From Pseudomonas sp. (GTDB lineage: Bacteria > Pseudomonadota > Gammaproteobacteria > Pseudomonadales > Pseudomonadaceae): a stretch of DNA of 39,105 nucleotides. The first letter of the stretch is position 1. Each line of letters begins with the position of its first letter. The stretch is taken from contig NZ_JAQGNX010000027.1 in the NCBI RefSeq assembly GCF_028293835.1, forward strand, positions 1 to 39,105, written 5' to 3'. Both the position numbers and the translations under genes were made by a program. The notes beneath the pieces were generated by a model. The model did not search any database. It was not told the origin of the DNA and was given only the letters and a program-made list of their open reading frames with translations. Of this stretch, positions 8,489 to 16,885 are shown in pieces.

Positions 8489-8704
8489 ATGCCCTTTATC
8501 ACCGTCCGTATCACCCGCGATGGCGTCACCAAGGAACAAAAATCTCAGGTCATCGCCGAAATGACCAAAACCATGGAAACCGTGCTCAACAAAGATCCGC
8601 ACCTCACTCATATCGTCATCGAAGAGGTCGATACCGATAACTGGGGCTATGCTGGAATCACCACCACCGAGTACCGCGCAAACCTGACGGAGTCCAAAAA
8701 GTGA
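8489..8704 (+). CDS. 4-Oxalocrotonate tautomerase family protein
   Basis: This 71-residue protein starts M-P-F-I-T-V-R-I-T-R. Removal of Met exposes the catalytic N-terminal proline (Pro2 in the encoded chain), as in 4-oxalocrotonate tautomerase and relatives, which form small-subunit oligomers. An open frame runs back to 8387, but the ATG at 8489 is the true start: it has a strong AGGAGA Shine-Dalgarno and places Pro next to Met. Family members isomerise enol/keto dicarbonyls or add water to unsaturated acids. Its stop overlaps the next GTG start by 4 nt. It is probably co-transcribed with the DsbA-family and SDR genes. The actual substrate is unknown. Confidence 0.9.
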   Translation: MPFITVRITRDGVTKEQKSQVIAEMTKTMETVLNKDPHLTHIVIEEVDTDNWGYAGITTTEYRANLTESKK

Positions 8705-9357
8705 CTCTCCCGGTCAGAATCGACTTTGTGTCGGACGTCGTATGCCCTTGGTGTGCGCTTGGCGCTATAGCGCTAGAGCAGGCTATTGCAAATCTTGCCG
8801 GCGAAGTCGCCGTTGAGCTGACGTTCAAGCCCTTCGAACTGAACCCGGACATGCCGGCCGAGGGTGAACACGCGGTCAGGCACATGATGCGCAAATACGG
8901 CCGCAGTGCCGAAGAAGTCGCTTCCCGCAATGAAATGGTGATTGCCCGTGGCAAGGTTATCGGCCTTCAGTTCGATCTGGAGAAGCGCAGTCATTTTTAC
9001 AACACCTTCGATGCCCATCGCCTTCTGCTCTGGACGGCCGGGGAAGGCCGCCAGGTCGCACTGAAGAAAATCCTACTCAAGGCCTATTTCACCGACGGCC
9101 AGAACCCCAGCGACCACGAAACGCTGGTACGCCTGGCCGGTGAAGCAAAACTTTCAACCACCCGCGCCCGCGAAATATTGGCTACCGGGGAGTTCGCTAA
9201 CGAAGTCCGTGAGCTTGAAAGCTTTTACCTTGAACGCGGGATCAACTCGGTCCCTGCCATGGTGCTGAACGGTCGTGAACTGGTTTCCGGATCGCAATCA
9301 GTCAAGGAATACGAACAAATTATCAGGCAAATGGCGCGAGAGTCCGCGACAGCCTGA
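8701..9357 (+). CDS. DsbA-family (FrnE-like) cytoplasmic thiol oxidoreductase
   Basis: This 218-residue protein starts at a GTG that overlaps the tautomerase stop (GTGA), indicating coupled translation. It has the FrnE/2-hydroxychromene isomerase-like DsbA fold. The active-site C-P-W-C is at residues 15-18 after D-F-V-S-D-V-V. The helical insert carries an R-L-L-L-W-T-A stretch. A cis-proline loop reads S-V-P-A-M-V-L-N-G near the end. There is no signal peptide, so it should act in the cytoplasm as a dithiol-disulfide oxidoreductase or glutathione-linked enzyme. FrnE relatives are tied to oxidative and polyketide-related stress, which fits the neighbourhood. It is intact and of typical length. 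Confidence 0.88.
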   Translation: MTLPVRIDFVSDVVCPWCALGAIALEQAIANLAGEVAVELTFKPFELNPDMPAEGEHAVRHMMRKYGRSAEEVASRNEMVIARGKVIGLQFDLEKRSHFYNTFDAHRLLLWTAGEGRQVALKKILLKAYFTDGQNPSDHETLVRLAGEAKLSTTRAREILATGEFANEVRELESFYLERGINSVPAMVLNGRELVSGSQSVKEYEQIIRQMARESATA

Positions 9358-9408
9358 TAACCCAACCTACCGATTGAAAACAATTGTATTAATCACTGAG
9401 GCATTATC

Positions 9409-10122
9409 ATGAGCAATTCAAAAAAAGTCGTTGTAGTCACTGGCGCATCCCAAGGTCTAGGCGCAGGTATTGTCGAGGGGTTCCGTAAACTCGGCTACCA
9501 GGTGGTTGCGACTTCTCGTTCCATCAAACCGTCAACCGATCCGGACATTCTGACCGTAGCAGGTGACATTGCGGATCCGGCCACCGCTGAAAAAATCATC
9601 CGCGAAGGCTTAGCGCGTTTCGGCCGGATTGACACTCTGGTGAATAACGCAGGGATTTTTTTAGCCAAGCCTTTCACCGCTTATACACTTGAAGAATACG
9701 TAAACACCGTAGCCACCAACATGGGCAGCTTCTTCCATATGTCGCAAGCGGCCATTGCCCAGATGGAAAAACAAGGTGACGGCGGCCACGTGGTCAGCAT
9801 CACTACGACGCTGGTCGATCACGCCATCGATGGCGTGCCTTCGGTGCTGGCATCGCTGACCAAGGGTGGCATGAACGCAGCTACCAAATCCTTGGCGATC
9901 GAATACGCCAAGCGCGGTATCCGCGTTAACGCCGTGTCTCCTGGCATCATCAAAACTCCAATGCACAGTGAAGAAACTCACGCAGCACTGGGTAGCCTGC
10001 ACCCTGTCGGCCACATGGGCGACGTGGAAGACATCGTCGGGGCGGTTCTGTACCTGGACAGCGCCAAGTTTGTAACTGGCGAAATCCTGCACGTCGACGG
10101 CGGCCAAAGCGCCGGTCACTGA
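9409..10122 (+). CDS. SDR-family oxidoreductase without the usual catalytic tyrosine
   Basis: This protein has 237 residues with a Rossmann fold. The cofactor loop is T-G-A-S-Q-G-L-G at 11-18, N-N-A-G is at 79-82, the catalytic-type Ser is near 130, and R-V-N-A-V-S-P-G-I-I-K-T-P is at 172-184. The basic residue after the usual Y-x-x-x is K152, but position 148 is alanine (V-L-A-S-L-T-K), so the canonical Tyr of Y-x-x-x-K is missing. A T-G-A-S loop without an acidic residue nearby, together with S-R at 36-37, points to NADP(H). It is preceded by a good TGAGG Shine-Dalgarno 51 nt after the DsbA gene and is probably the third gene of that operon. The substrate is unknown. Confidence 0.88.
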   Translation: MSNSKKVVVVTGASQGLGAGIVEGFRKLGYQVVATSRSIKPSTDPDILTVAGDIADPATAEKIIREGLARFGRIDTLVNNAGIFLAKPFTAYTLEEYVNTVATNMGSFFHMSQAAIAQMEKQGDGGHVVSITTTLVDHAIDGVPSVLASLTKGGMNAATKSLAIEYAKRGIRVNAVSPGIIKTPMHSEETHAALGSLHPVGHMGDVEDIVGAVLYLDSAKFVTGEILHVDGGQSAGH

Positions 10123-10222
10123 TTTAAAACGTTTCACGTTCCCAGCATGTGCGTGGCGTTTGGAAACAGTTCAAGCGAACTGCACTTCCATCGTCGTTCG
10201 TATTCTTCGTAAGGAGTGCATC

Positions 10223-10357
10223 ATGGATAAGAATATCGACAAATTGTTGTACATCGCCAAAGTCCATACTGCCGGTGGCGCGACGGCACTGCGCAGAGCG
10301 CGGACAAGCGCCTGGACATCGGTCCTCAATACCCGGTTATGTGACTTCACATTCTAA
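10223..10357 (+). pseudogene. Decayed Ohr (organic hydroperoxide resistance, OsmC family) N-terminus
   Basis: After a strong AAGGAG Shine-Dalgarno, the ATG at 10223 opens M-D-K-N-I-D-K-L-L-Y-I-A-K-V-H-T-A-G-G. A one-base deletion near 10279 moves the matching frame, which continues R-D-G-T-A-Q-S-A-D-K-R-L-D-I before the similarity ends. This is the opening of Ohr peroxidases, which reduce organic hydroperoxides through two cysteines lying further on; both are lost here. The remnant directly follows the SDR gene and precedes a LysR gene. The original frame from the ATG could still give a peptide of 44 residues with an unrelated tail. Confidence 0.8.
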
Positions 10358-10366
10358 ATATCCGAG

Positions 10367-11281
10367 ATGGCAGGTGTTACGTTGGACGTTATCGATCTCA
10401 AGGTTGTTGAAGCCGTCGCGCGACACGGCAGCATGAACAAGGCGGCGGTTGAGCTTAATACGGTGCAGTCGAATGTCTCGTCGAGAATTCGCGCCTTGGA
10501 GGATCAACTGGGCGTACCGCTATTCCAGCGCAGTGCCAAAGGCGTTCAGCTCACGCCTGCCGGAAGACGACTGCTGCCATATGCCGCCAGGCTGTCCAGA
10601 CTTCTTTCAGATGCATCAGCCGCTGCTCGTGACGACGGCAAACCGAGCGGCCTGATGGAAATCGGTACGTTGGAAACGACCCTGGCTTTGCGTCTGCCGC
10701 TTCTGATTGCGCGCTTTGCCAAGGCGTATCCCGATGTCCGGCCCTTGGTCCGTACTGGCACAACGAGCAGTCTGATCCGTGATGTCATTGACTGTAAGCT
10801 TGAAGGTGCCTTCGCTGCGGGGCCGGTCACTCATCCCGAACTGCAGACCGAAACCGTTTTCCACGAAGAACTGGTATTAGTAACGTCTCCTGCGGTTCGA
10901 ACCGTGGATGCCATTTCCGGGATTTTACATTTGAAGACGGTGGTGTTTCGCGCCGGCTGTTCTTATCGTCAAAGGCTAGATTCTTTTCTGGCAAGCCAGG
11001 GACTGTTAGCGCAGGAACCTTTGGAGTTCGGCTCCATAGAAGCCATCATCGCCTGCGTGTCTGCTGGCGTTGGCGTGACGTTGCTACCAAGGGGCGTTGT
11101 GGTGAACGCACGGCAGTCAGGTTTGATCTGCGTTCACGAAATCCCCGCCGCTTTCTCCCATGTTGAAACCGTATTCGTAAGACGCATTGACGGCCACCTC
11201 TCAAGCGCGTTGGCGACTTTTCTGGAAAGCGTGCACAGGGAGAGTGGCATTCGATCGACGGCTGTGAGGGAGATTGCGTGA
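10367..11281 (+). CDS. LysR-family transcriptional regulator
   Basis: This protein has 304 residues. The N-terminal helix-turn-helix reads G-S-M-N-K-A-A-V-E-L-N-T-V-Q-S-N-V-S-S-R-I, followed by a linker helix and an effector-binding domain with S-I-E-A-I-I-A-C-V-S-A-G-V-G-V-T-L-L-P. That subtype is often found beside YbfB/YjiJ-family transporters, and one is encoded convergently 31 nt away. The ATG at 10367 has a poor Shine-Dalgarno; a TTG at 10382 is an alternative. The gene starts just after the Ohr relic, so its promoter may lie within or before the decayed sequence. Its likely target is the neighbouring transporter, an inference from proximity. Confidence 0.87.
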   Translation: MAGVTLDVIDLKVVEAVARHGSMNKAAVELNTVQSNVSSRIRALEDQLGVPLFQRSAKGVQLTPAGRRLLPYAARLSRLLSDASAAARDDGKPSGLMEIGTLETTLALRLPLLIARFAKAYPDVRPLVRTGTTSSLIRDVIDCKLEGAFAAGPVTHPELQTETVFHEELVLVTSPAVRTVDAISGILHLKTVVFRAGCSYRQRLDSFLASQGLLAQEPLEFGSIEAIIACVSAGVGVTLLPRGVVVNARQSGLICVHEIPAAFSHVETVFVRRIDGHLSSALATFLESVHRESGIRSTAVREIA

Positions 11282-11312
11282 GCAGAACGGGGCGAAATAG
11301 AGAGTCATTACA

Positions 11313-12521
11313 TCAGCTCGGTTTAAAACACGCTGCAGTTATGTTGACCACGAAGCCCAATGCGATTGCGCCGGCTCCGATCAGGAACAGCAATGCGTAA
11401 TTCGCGCCGCTGCTAGAGAACAGATACGAGAAACCGTAGGCTCCCATGGCTTGCGTCAGGGCAAAGCCGACAGTCGCCGTACGCCATGCGCCGGCCTGTT
11501 GCGCGGGGTGATGGGCGAGCAGTTCATGTACACGCCCCAACACCAGCGGGACGGTGCCTGTCACGAAAGCCCCTACCACGACACTTGATGCCATGAGCCA
11601 AGGCGCGCTGACGCCAAGCGCCGGGACACACACACTGACCCCGTCGAGAACAAGCGACAGCCGCAACGCAGTACCGAAGCCGACCCTATCAGCAAGCACA
11701 CCGGCAAGCAGTGGCCCCAGGGTTGCACCGATTCCGAAGAGCACCCAGTACTCAGACCCGGCCTCCAGTCCCTGACCCATCCCGTGGGCCACGAACGCAA
11801 CGAGGAAAATCATATGCGGCACCCACCCCACTGCGTTGAGCGCGTATTCAACGTACAACGCCAAAAGAGTGGTGTTTCGGGATTTGCGCGGATGCCCGGC
11901 CGCGTTTATTGGCTTGATACCCTGGCTGGGCCAACCGCTCCAGGCGATCGCTGTGAACAACAGAGAGATCAGTCCCAGACCTAGCCAGGTCTGTTTCAAA
12001 CCCAGTTGCAGCAGCAGCGGCACCAGCGTCCCCGAGGCTGCCACGCCTACACCTACGCCCGAGAAAATGATCCCGCCCGCCATGCCTCTTTTGGGCGCGG
12101 GCACGTGCGCCAATACGGCAGGTGCTGCGAGCACCATCAGCGCGCCTCCCGCTATTCCCGAAAGCAGGCGCCAGACAAAGAACCACAGATAGGAGACCGG
12201 AAACGCACACGCGAGAAAGGCAACGCTTGCCAGTAACATCATGGATCTGAGGGCAAAAACAGTGGAGGTTTTCTGTACGAACCACCGTCCGGATAACGCA
12301 CCGAGCAAGTAGCCCGCAAGGTTCGCGGCTCCCAGGTACGTTGCTTTGGAGGGGTCAAACCACCCTGCGTCAATGATGGCTGGCAACAGAGGCGTATAGG
12401 CAAACCGCGCTAATCCAATTCCCACCAGGCTCGCTGAAAACCCTGCAGTTATGCCCCATCTGTTGCTGCGTGGCTGGTTGTGAAATTTAGCTACATCGAC
12501 AGATGTCTGAGACTTTTCCAT
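11313..12521 (-). CDS. YbfB/YjiJ-family MFS transporter
   Basis: This 402-residue polytopic membrane protein has about twelve hydrophobic segments. The N-terminal helix contains G-I-G-L-A-R-F-A-Y-T-P-L-L-P, a hallmark of YbfB/YjiJ carriers. The loop between helices 2 and 3 (N-L-A-G-Y-L-L-G-A-L-S-G-R) and a later L-L-A-G-V-L-A-D-R-V-G stretch fit the MFS pattern. Substrates of the family are mostly unknown; some members are linked to small organic acids or drug efflux. It is transcribed toward the LysR gene that probably regulates it. It appears intact. The start has an AGG at a suitable distance. Confidence 0.87.
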   Translation of the reverse strand: MEKSQTSVDVAKFHNQPRSNRWGITAGFSASLVGIGLARFAYTPLLPAIIDAGWFDPSKATYLGAANLAGYLLGALSGRWFVQKTSTVFALRSMMLLASVAFLACAFPVSYLWFFVWRLLSGIAGGALMVLAAPAVLAHVPAPKRGMAGGIIFSGVGVGVAASGTLVPLLLQLGLKQTWLGLGLISLLFTAIAWSGWPSQGIKPINAAGHPRKSRNTTLLALYVEYALNAVGWVPHMIFLVAFVAHGMGQGLEAGSEYWVLFGIGATLGPLLAGVLADRVGFGTALRLSLVLDGVSVCVPALGVSAPWLMASSVVVGAFVTGTVPLVLGRVHELLAHHPAQQAGAWRTATVGFALTQAMGAYGFSYLFSSSGANYALLFLIGAGAIALGFVVNITAACFKPS

Positions 12522-12762
12522 CTTCTTCGCCTGCTGATTTCAGATAGAGCGACTCTACACAGCCGAGAGATATCTCAAGTAACGAAAAAAAAAGATCGCA
12601 GCTATCTGTAAAAGCGCTAGCTCACGTTTGGCAGGTGGTCCTGTACATCGACGCAGCCGTAACTCGACCTAGGTTAAGACGATCAGTTCGAAGTTTACGT
12701 CGGATTGGAGCTCGCTGACGTTATATCGGTCCCTACCGCTTGCGACAGCGGAACGAAAAGAG

Positions 12763-12781
12763 ACTCGTTATTCAAACGAGC
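12763..12781 (-). terminator. Probable rho-independent terminator after the alpha/beta hydrolase gene
   Basis: Read on the minus strand, GCTCGTT pairs with AACGAGT across a 5-nt loop (one wobble), and CTCTTTTC follows. It lies about 30 nt past the hydrolase stop, as expected for that gene. Confidence 0.55.
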
Positions 12782-12809
12782 CTTTTTACTGAAGTGCCTG
12801 TGTCAGACC

Positions 12810-13877
12810 TCAAAGATGATCCGCATCAATCACGGCCTTGGCGAACGCGTTAGGGTCTTCCTGCGGCAGGTTGTGGCCGATCCCGCCATTGACCAATCTG
12901 AACTCGTATTTGCCGGTAAAGTGTTTGGCGTAATCCTCTGGAGCAGGGTGTGGCGCACCGTTGGCGTCGCCTTCAAGGGTTATGGTCGGTACGTTAATTG
13001 AAGGTGCAGTGGCCAATTTCTGCTCTAGCGCCTCGTATTGCGGCTCGCCTTTGATCAAGCCCAGTCGCCAGCGGTAGTTGAATACGGTGATGTCGACGTG
13101 GTCGGAGTTGTCCAGCGCTTTGGCACTGCGGTCGAAGGTAGCATCATCGAACGTCCATTTCGGCGAAGCGAGCTGCCAGATTAACTTGGCGAAATCATGG
13201 GTGTTTTTCTCGTACCCGGCACGACCGCGATCGGTGGCAAAGTAAAACTGATACCACCACTGCAATTCGGCCTTGGGTGGCAGTGGGTTCTTACCGGCCG
13301 CTTGGTTGCCGATCAGGTAGCCGCTGACCGAGACCAAAGCCTTGACCCGTTCTGGCCACAATGCTGAGACGATATCGGCCGAACGTGCGCCCCAGTCATA
13401 ACCACCGAGCACCGCCTGCTTGATCTTCAATGCATCCATGAAGTCGATGACATCACTCGCCAGTGCGGTTGGCTGTCCATTCCTGACGGTCTTCTCGGAA
13501 AGAAAATGCGTGTCGCCGTAACCCCGCGCATAAGGCATCAGCACCCTATAGCCTTTGGCTGCCAGCAAGGGCGCGACCTCGTCATAGCTGTGAATGTCGT
13601 AGGGCCAGCCGTGAAGGAGAATCACGGCCGGACCGTCGGAGGGGCCAGTTTCTGCATATGCCACGCTCAACAGTCCGGCCTTGACATGCTTCAACGGGCC
13701 AAAGGGAGACAACGCTGCATAAGTGCTGCTGGCACTTGTCGCATCGGGCAGTGCGGTCGAGCTTGTTTGCGCATGGGCTGCACTTAATGCGCCGATCAAG
13801 GTACACGCGAGGATCGACGAACCGACAATGTGGCGCCGAGCTTTGGCGGTTCTGCTGCTCTGTTTTGCCATCTTCAT
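12810..13877 (-). CDS. Exported alpha/beta-fold hydrolase (epoxide hydrolase/haloalkane dehalogenase-like)
   Basis: This protein has 355 residues from the ATG at 13877; a TTG at 13895 would add six. The signal peptide has basic residues with R14-R15, a hydrophobic core and A-H-A at about 34-36, so it is exported by Sec or possibly Tat. The mature part has the oxyanion motif H-G-W-P (89-92), the nucleophile elbow G-Y-D-W-G with D161, and a late G-H-N-L-P with the catalytic histidine. An Asp nucleophile followed by Trp is typical of epoxide hydrolases and dehalogenases rather than esterases. The upstream region holds operator-like site C, so it may belong to the same regulon as the tautomerase operon. 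Its substrate is unknown. Confidence 0.85.
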   Translation of the reverse strand: MKMAKQSSRTAKARRHIVGSSILACTLIGALSAAHAQTSSTALPDATSASSTYAALSPFGPLKHVKAGLLSVAYAETGPSDGPAVILLHGWPYDIHSYDEVAPLLAAKGYRVLMPYARGYGDTHFLSEKTVRNGQPTALASDVIDFMDALKIKQAVLGGYDWGARSADIVSALWPERVKALVSVSGYLIGNQAAGKNPLPPKAELQWWYQFYFATDRGRAGYEKNTHDFAKLIWQLASPKWTFDDATFDRSAKALDNSDHVDITVFNYRWRLGLIKGEPQYEALEQKLATAPSINVPTITLEGDANGAPHPAPEDYAKHFTGKYEFRLVNGGIGHNLPQEDPNAFAKAVIDADHL

Positions 13878-14229
13878 GGGTAGTGTCCGTTGCAACCATT
13901 GGCCGGGGGATCTGGCTGATCCCCTTTAAACCTTCCCTGCATTTGAGCGCGAACTCGTATCTGGTATGTGTCGAAGATTAGCCGTCGTTAAAGCGCATGT
14001 ATCTAGAGTTCGGTTAGACACGCTGTGATACAAACGCAATTCGACTGTGGCGTCGGTCTCAACGAACACCGCGACGCCCCGAGGTCGTGCCAGGAGTTGA
14101 GTACCTTGCCAGGACTGCATCCGGCGCAAAGCGGGACAGTCCAGACATTAGCTTTGGTCGACCCGCTGCCCCAGACCAGTTCTGTCGAAAAAGTCAGCCG
14201 TGGTATTTGAGGCCGGATCGGTTCAGTTC
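13878..14229. other. Intergenic region upstream of the hydrolase gene
   Basis: No gene is recognised. It contains operator-like site C at 13997-14032. The rest, up to the end of the Old Yellow Enzyme gene at 14230, shows no clear terminator or coding potential. Confidence 0.5.
13997..14032 (+). promoter_or_regulatory. Candidate response-regulator operator, site C
   Basis: It reads ATGTATC-N7-CGGTTA then gACACgctgtgATACA. It matches sites A (5914) and B (8222) in order and, with one extra spacer base, in spacing; four of the last 22 bases differ from A. It lies 120 nt before the start of the minus-strand alpha/beta hydrolase gene. Confidence 0.5.
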
Positions 14230-15339
14230 TCAGTTCGCAACGCGGGCCGGGTAATCGACGTAACCTTCAGCGCCACCGCCGTAGAAAGTCGCACGGTCAT
14301 ATTTATTCAGCTCGGCCTCGGCTGTAATACGTTCGACGAGGTCTGGGTTGGCGATGTACATACGGCCAAATGCAACAGCACTGGCATGGCCTTTGGCGAG
14401 TGTCTCACCGGCGCCTTGCAAGGTATAACCGCCCGCTGAAATGAATGCACCTTCAAAGACAGGGCGAAACTGTTCGGCGTTATTGATGACGTTATGCAGT
14501 AAGTCGTCATGCATGCCGATCTCGGAGGCCCGTGCCTCGGTCATGTGCAGGTAAGCCAGATGCCGTGTGTTGAGCTGCGCGATGACATGGTTGAAGAGCG
14601 CTTTAGGGTCGCTATCGCTCATGCCGTTGTAAGTGCTGGATGGCGAAAGACGCACACCAACTTTGTCTGAGCCGATGACTGAACTGACCGCATCGACTAC
14701 TTCCAACAGCAGGCGAGTACGGTTTGTAATGGAGCCACCATAGCCATCGGTGCGCAGGTTAGTTCCATCTTGCAGAAAGCCATCGAGCAAGTAACCGTTA
14801 GCGCCATGTATCTCGACGCCGTCGAAACCGGCTTCCAGCGCATTTTCAGTGGCTTGAACGAACAGCGCAACGATGCCGCTGAGTGCTTCAAGGGCCAAAA
14901 CCTCTGGAGTTTCGTAGGTAACGGATTCGTAACGTGGGCTGTAGGTACCGCCCGGTGCTGCCAATGCCGATGGGGCGACTGGTAGTACGCCGCCTGTCAA
15001 CGATGAATGCGACGCACGTCCGGCATGCACAATCTGAATTACGATGCGGCCACCGCGAGCATGAACAGCGTCGGTTACTTTGCGCCAGGCAACGATTTGC
15101 TCTTGGGTGAAGATCCCCGGCATGTTCGGTACACCAACGCTGTCGGCGGTGATGCTGGTGGCTTCTGTAATGATCAAACCGGCACTGGCGCGCTGGGTGT
15201 AGTACTCAATGTTCAGATCGCTTGGAACGCCGTCGGCGGACGAGCGCATCCGGGTCAGGGGCGCCATAATGATGCTGTTTGGCAACTCGATACTGCCCAG
15301 TTTCAGCGGGCTCAACAGGGTGCGGTTAGTAGTGGTCAT
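14230..15339 (-). CDS. Old Yellow Enzyme-family alkene reductase (NADH:flavin oxidoreductase)
   Basis: This is a 369-residue FMN barrel enzyme. The frame is open back to 15492, but M-T-T-T-N-R at 15339 has a GAGG Shine-Dalgarno and matches where the family begins. Signatures are A-P-L-T-R-M-R at 26-32, the ligand pair H178 and N181 in E-I-H-G-A-N-G-Y-L-L-D-G-F-L, and R-T-D-G-Y-G-G-S soon after. These are typical of the NemA/xenobiotic-reductase group. The group uses NAD(P)H to reduce activated C=C bonds of enones, maleimides and nitro compounds in the cytoplasm. The LysR gene 131 nt upstream on the same strand is probably its regulator. It fits the electrophile-detoxifying character of the region. 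Confidence 0.92.
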   Translation of the reverse strand: MTTTNRTLLSPLKLGSIELPNSIIMAPLTRMRSSADGVPSDLNIEYYTQRASAGLIITEATSITADSVGVPNMPGIFTQEQIVAWRKVTDAVHARGGRIVIQIVHAGRASHSSLTGGVLPVAPSALAAPGGTYSPRYESVTYETPEVLALEALSGIVALFVQATENALEAGFDGVEIHGANGYLLDGFLQDGTNLRTDGYGGSITNRTRLLLEVVDAVSSVIGSDKVGVRLSPSSTYNGMSDSDPKALFNHVIAQLNTRHLAYLHMTEARASEIGMHDDLLHNVINNAEQFRPVFEGAFISAGGYTLQGAGETLAKGHASAVAFGRMYIANPDLVERITAEAELNKYDRATFYGGGAEGYVDYPARVAN

Positions 15340-15469
15340 TACAAATCCTCGGTCACTTGCAGGGCTGCTGATGCAGCGGCGATGAGTGACTTTAGAGACG
15401 AAGAGGGCGCGGATAAATACCGAAATCGCGCCCACATTGTTCCTGTGGGTGAACAATGGCGCGGCTTTA

Positions 15470-16366
15470 TCAGTGCTCGGCGAATACCTCAATGATCCAG
15501 TCTATAAATACACGGACGCGGTGCGTGAGGTGCCGATTGGGTGGGTAAACAAGATGAAAGGGGTAAGGCGCCGGTTGCCACTCCTGCAAGATAGGCAAGA
15601 GCTGGCCTGTCTGCAAAAACGGGCGGAGCTTCCATTCAAAGCTGTACAGAATCCCCATCCCCGCTAATCCCGCCGCCAAATGGGCGTTGCTGTCATTTAC
15701 GGTGACGATCGAATCGCCGTTGACCTGGATCTTTTCCTGATTTTTCTCGAAGTTGAAAGGGTTCGCTCTGCCGGTGCTGCCCGACTGGTAATTGACTAGA
15801 AAATGCCGGTTGTTCAACTCTGCGGGGTGACTGGGCGTGCCATAACGATCCAGATACGAAGGCGTTGCCGCAGTCATCCAGTTGGAATGCCCCAGCGGCC
15901 GACCGACCATGGAAAGGTCCGTCAACAATCCCCCACGAATGGCACAATCGGCGTTTTCTCGCATCAAGTGGCCAGTCCGGTCAGAGACGTTCATCTCCAC
16001 TTGTATATCGGGATAGCGCCCATGGAAATCCGGCAGCTTCGGTATAACTACGCAGCTAGCCATCCACGCGCTGATGTCGACCTGGACGATGCCGTGAGGG
16101 CGCACTCGATCGATATCAAATCCGCTGTCCATGTCATCCAGCTCTCGCAACCAGCGAGTCGTTCGTTCGTAATACGCAGTGCCCTCGGTGGTGACTTGAA
16201 CACTGCGGGTGGTTCTTTTGAGCAGTTTTATCCGTAGATGGGATTCCAGTTCGCTGATCAGTTTACTGGCAGTGGCCTTGGGCATGCCCAGTGAGTCTGC
16301 TGCCTTGGTAAAGCCGCCAAGCTCGACCACTCGAACGAACACTCGTATTGCGCTTAGCTGGTCCAT
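15470..16366 (-). CDS. LysR-family transcriptional regulator
   Basis: This protein has 298 residues. The helix-turn-helix is at about residues 1-60 (G-G-F-T-K-A-A-D-S-L-G-M-P-K-A-T-A-S-K-L-I). The effector domain has D-C-A-I-R-G-G and Y-P-D-I-Q-V-E-M-N-V-S-D-R-T, of the widespread CrgA/DntR-like subgroup that often governs oxidoreductase genes. It lies upstream of, and in the same direction as, the Old Yellow Enzyme gene. Relatives are often divergent from their target; here both genes point the same way. A GTGAGAAAAG sequence just before the ATG is a weak ribosome site. It is full length with no sign of damage. Confidence 0.87.
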   Translation of the reverse strand: MDQLSAIRVFVRVVELGGFTKAADSLGMPKATASKLISELESHLRIKLLKRTTRSVQVTTEGTAYYERTTRWLRELDDMDSGFDIDRVRPHGIVQVDISAWMASCVVIPKLPDFHGRYPDIQVEMNVSDRTGHLMRENADCAIRGGLLTDLSMVGRPLGHSNWMTAATPSYLDRYGTPSHPAELNNRHFLVNYQSGSTGRANPFNFEKNQEKIQVNGDSIVTVNDSNAHLAAGLAGMGILYSFEWKLRPFLQTGQLLPILQEWQPAPYPFHLVYPPNRHLTHRVRVFIDWIIEVFAEH

Positions 16367-16885
16367 CTTTTCTCACTTGCCTGGAGCGGATCATAGAGAA
16401 CGTGACATTTTCAGCATTAGCCGCAAAGGCTCGCGCCGCTGAGGTATGCCACAGCATGATCGTTCTGACGGGCCATCAGCAAGGGTCGTCTGATTCGCTC
16501 CCGTAGTGTGCGGGTTTTTACTGGCTTGAGAGCGGATCCTTGCGCACACCGAAGCAACTAAAATCGCGCCAGGCTCCGTTGTACTGCTGGAAATTTATAT
16601 AAGTAAAGATCGGTGTTTAATTGTAACAATACATTTTTTTAAAAAAATAGTTTGCAAATTATTTCTTGTCTAGTGCGCGCGTATAGAATGTACAAAGGCT
16701 CTAAACCAAGCCTTGCAAGATGAAAATAAAAACTCGGACACCACTAGATAGAAACAGTTCTGTCACAAACCCTCGTAATAATGGCCCCAGTTTTTCACCC
16801 CCTCGGTCCCTCAGCAATACTAATACCGCTTCGGTCGTTAGTCGTTTGAATGACTCTTGAGCTTTGCTCTGTTACGGAGATTTAT
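16367..16885. other. Intergenic region upstream of the porin gene, with an AT-rich promoter zone
   Basis: No gene is recognised. A short stem (CCCG-N7-CGGG) followed by five T at 16500-16519 could be a weak terminator on the plus strand. Around 16610-16660 the DNA becomes very AT-rich with runs of T and A. A TATAGAAT at 16682-16689 with TTATTT 17 nt before it is a possible sigma70 promoter, giving a leader of about 190 nt for the porin. Confidence 0.45.

Noticed and set aside
15340..15492. N-terminal extension of the Old Yellow Enzyme by 51 residues
   Set aside because: The extension overlaps the end of the upstream LysR gene and has no family similarity; GAGG precedes the ATG at 15339.
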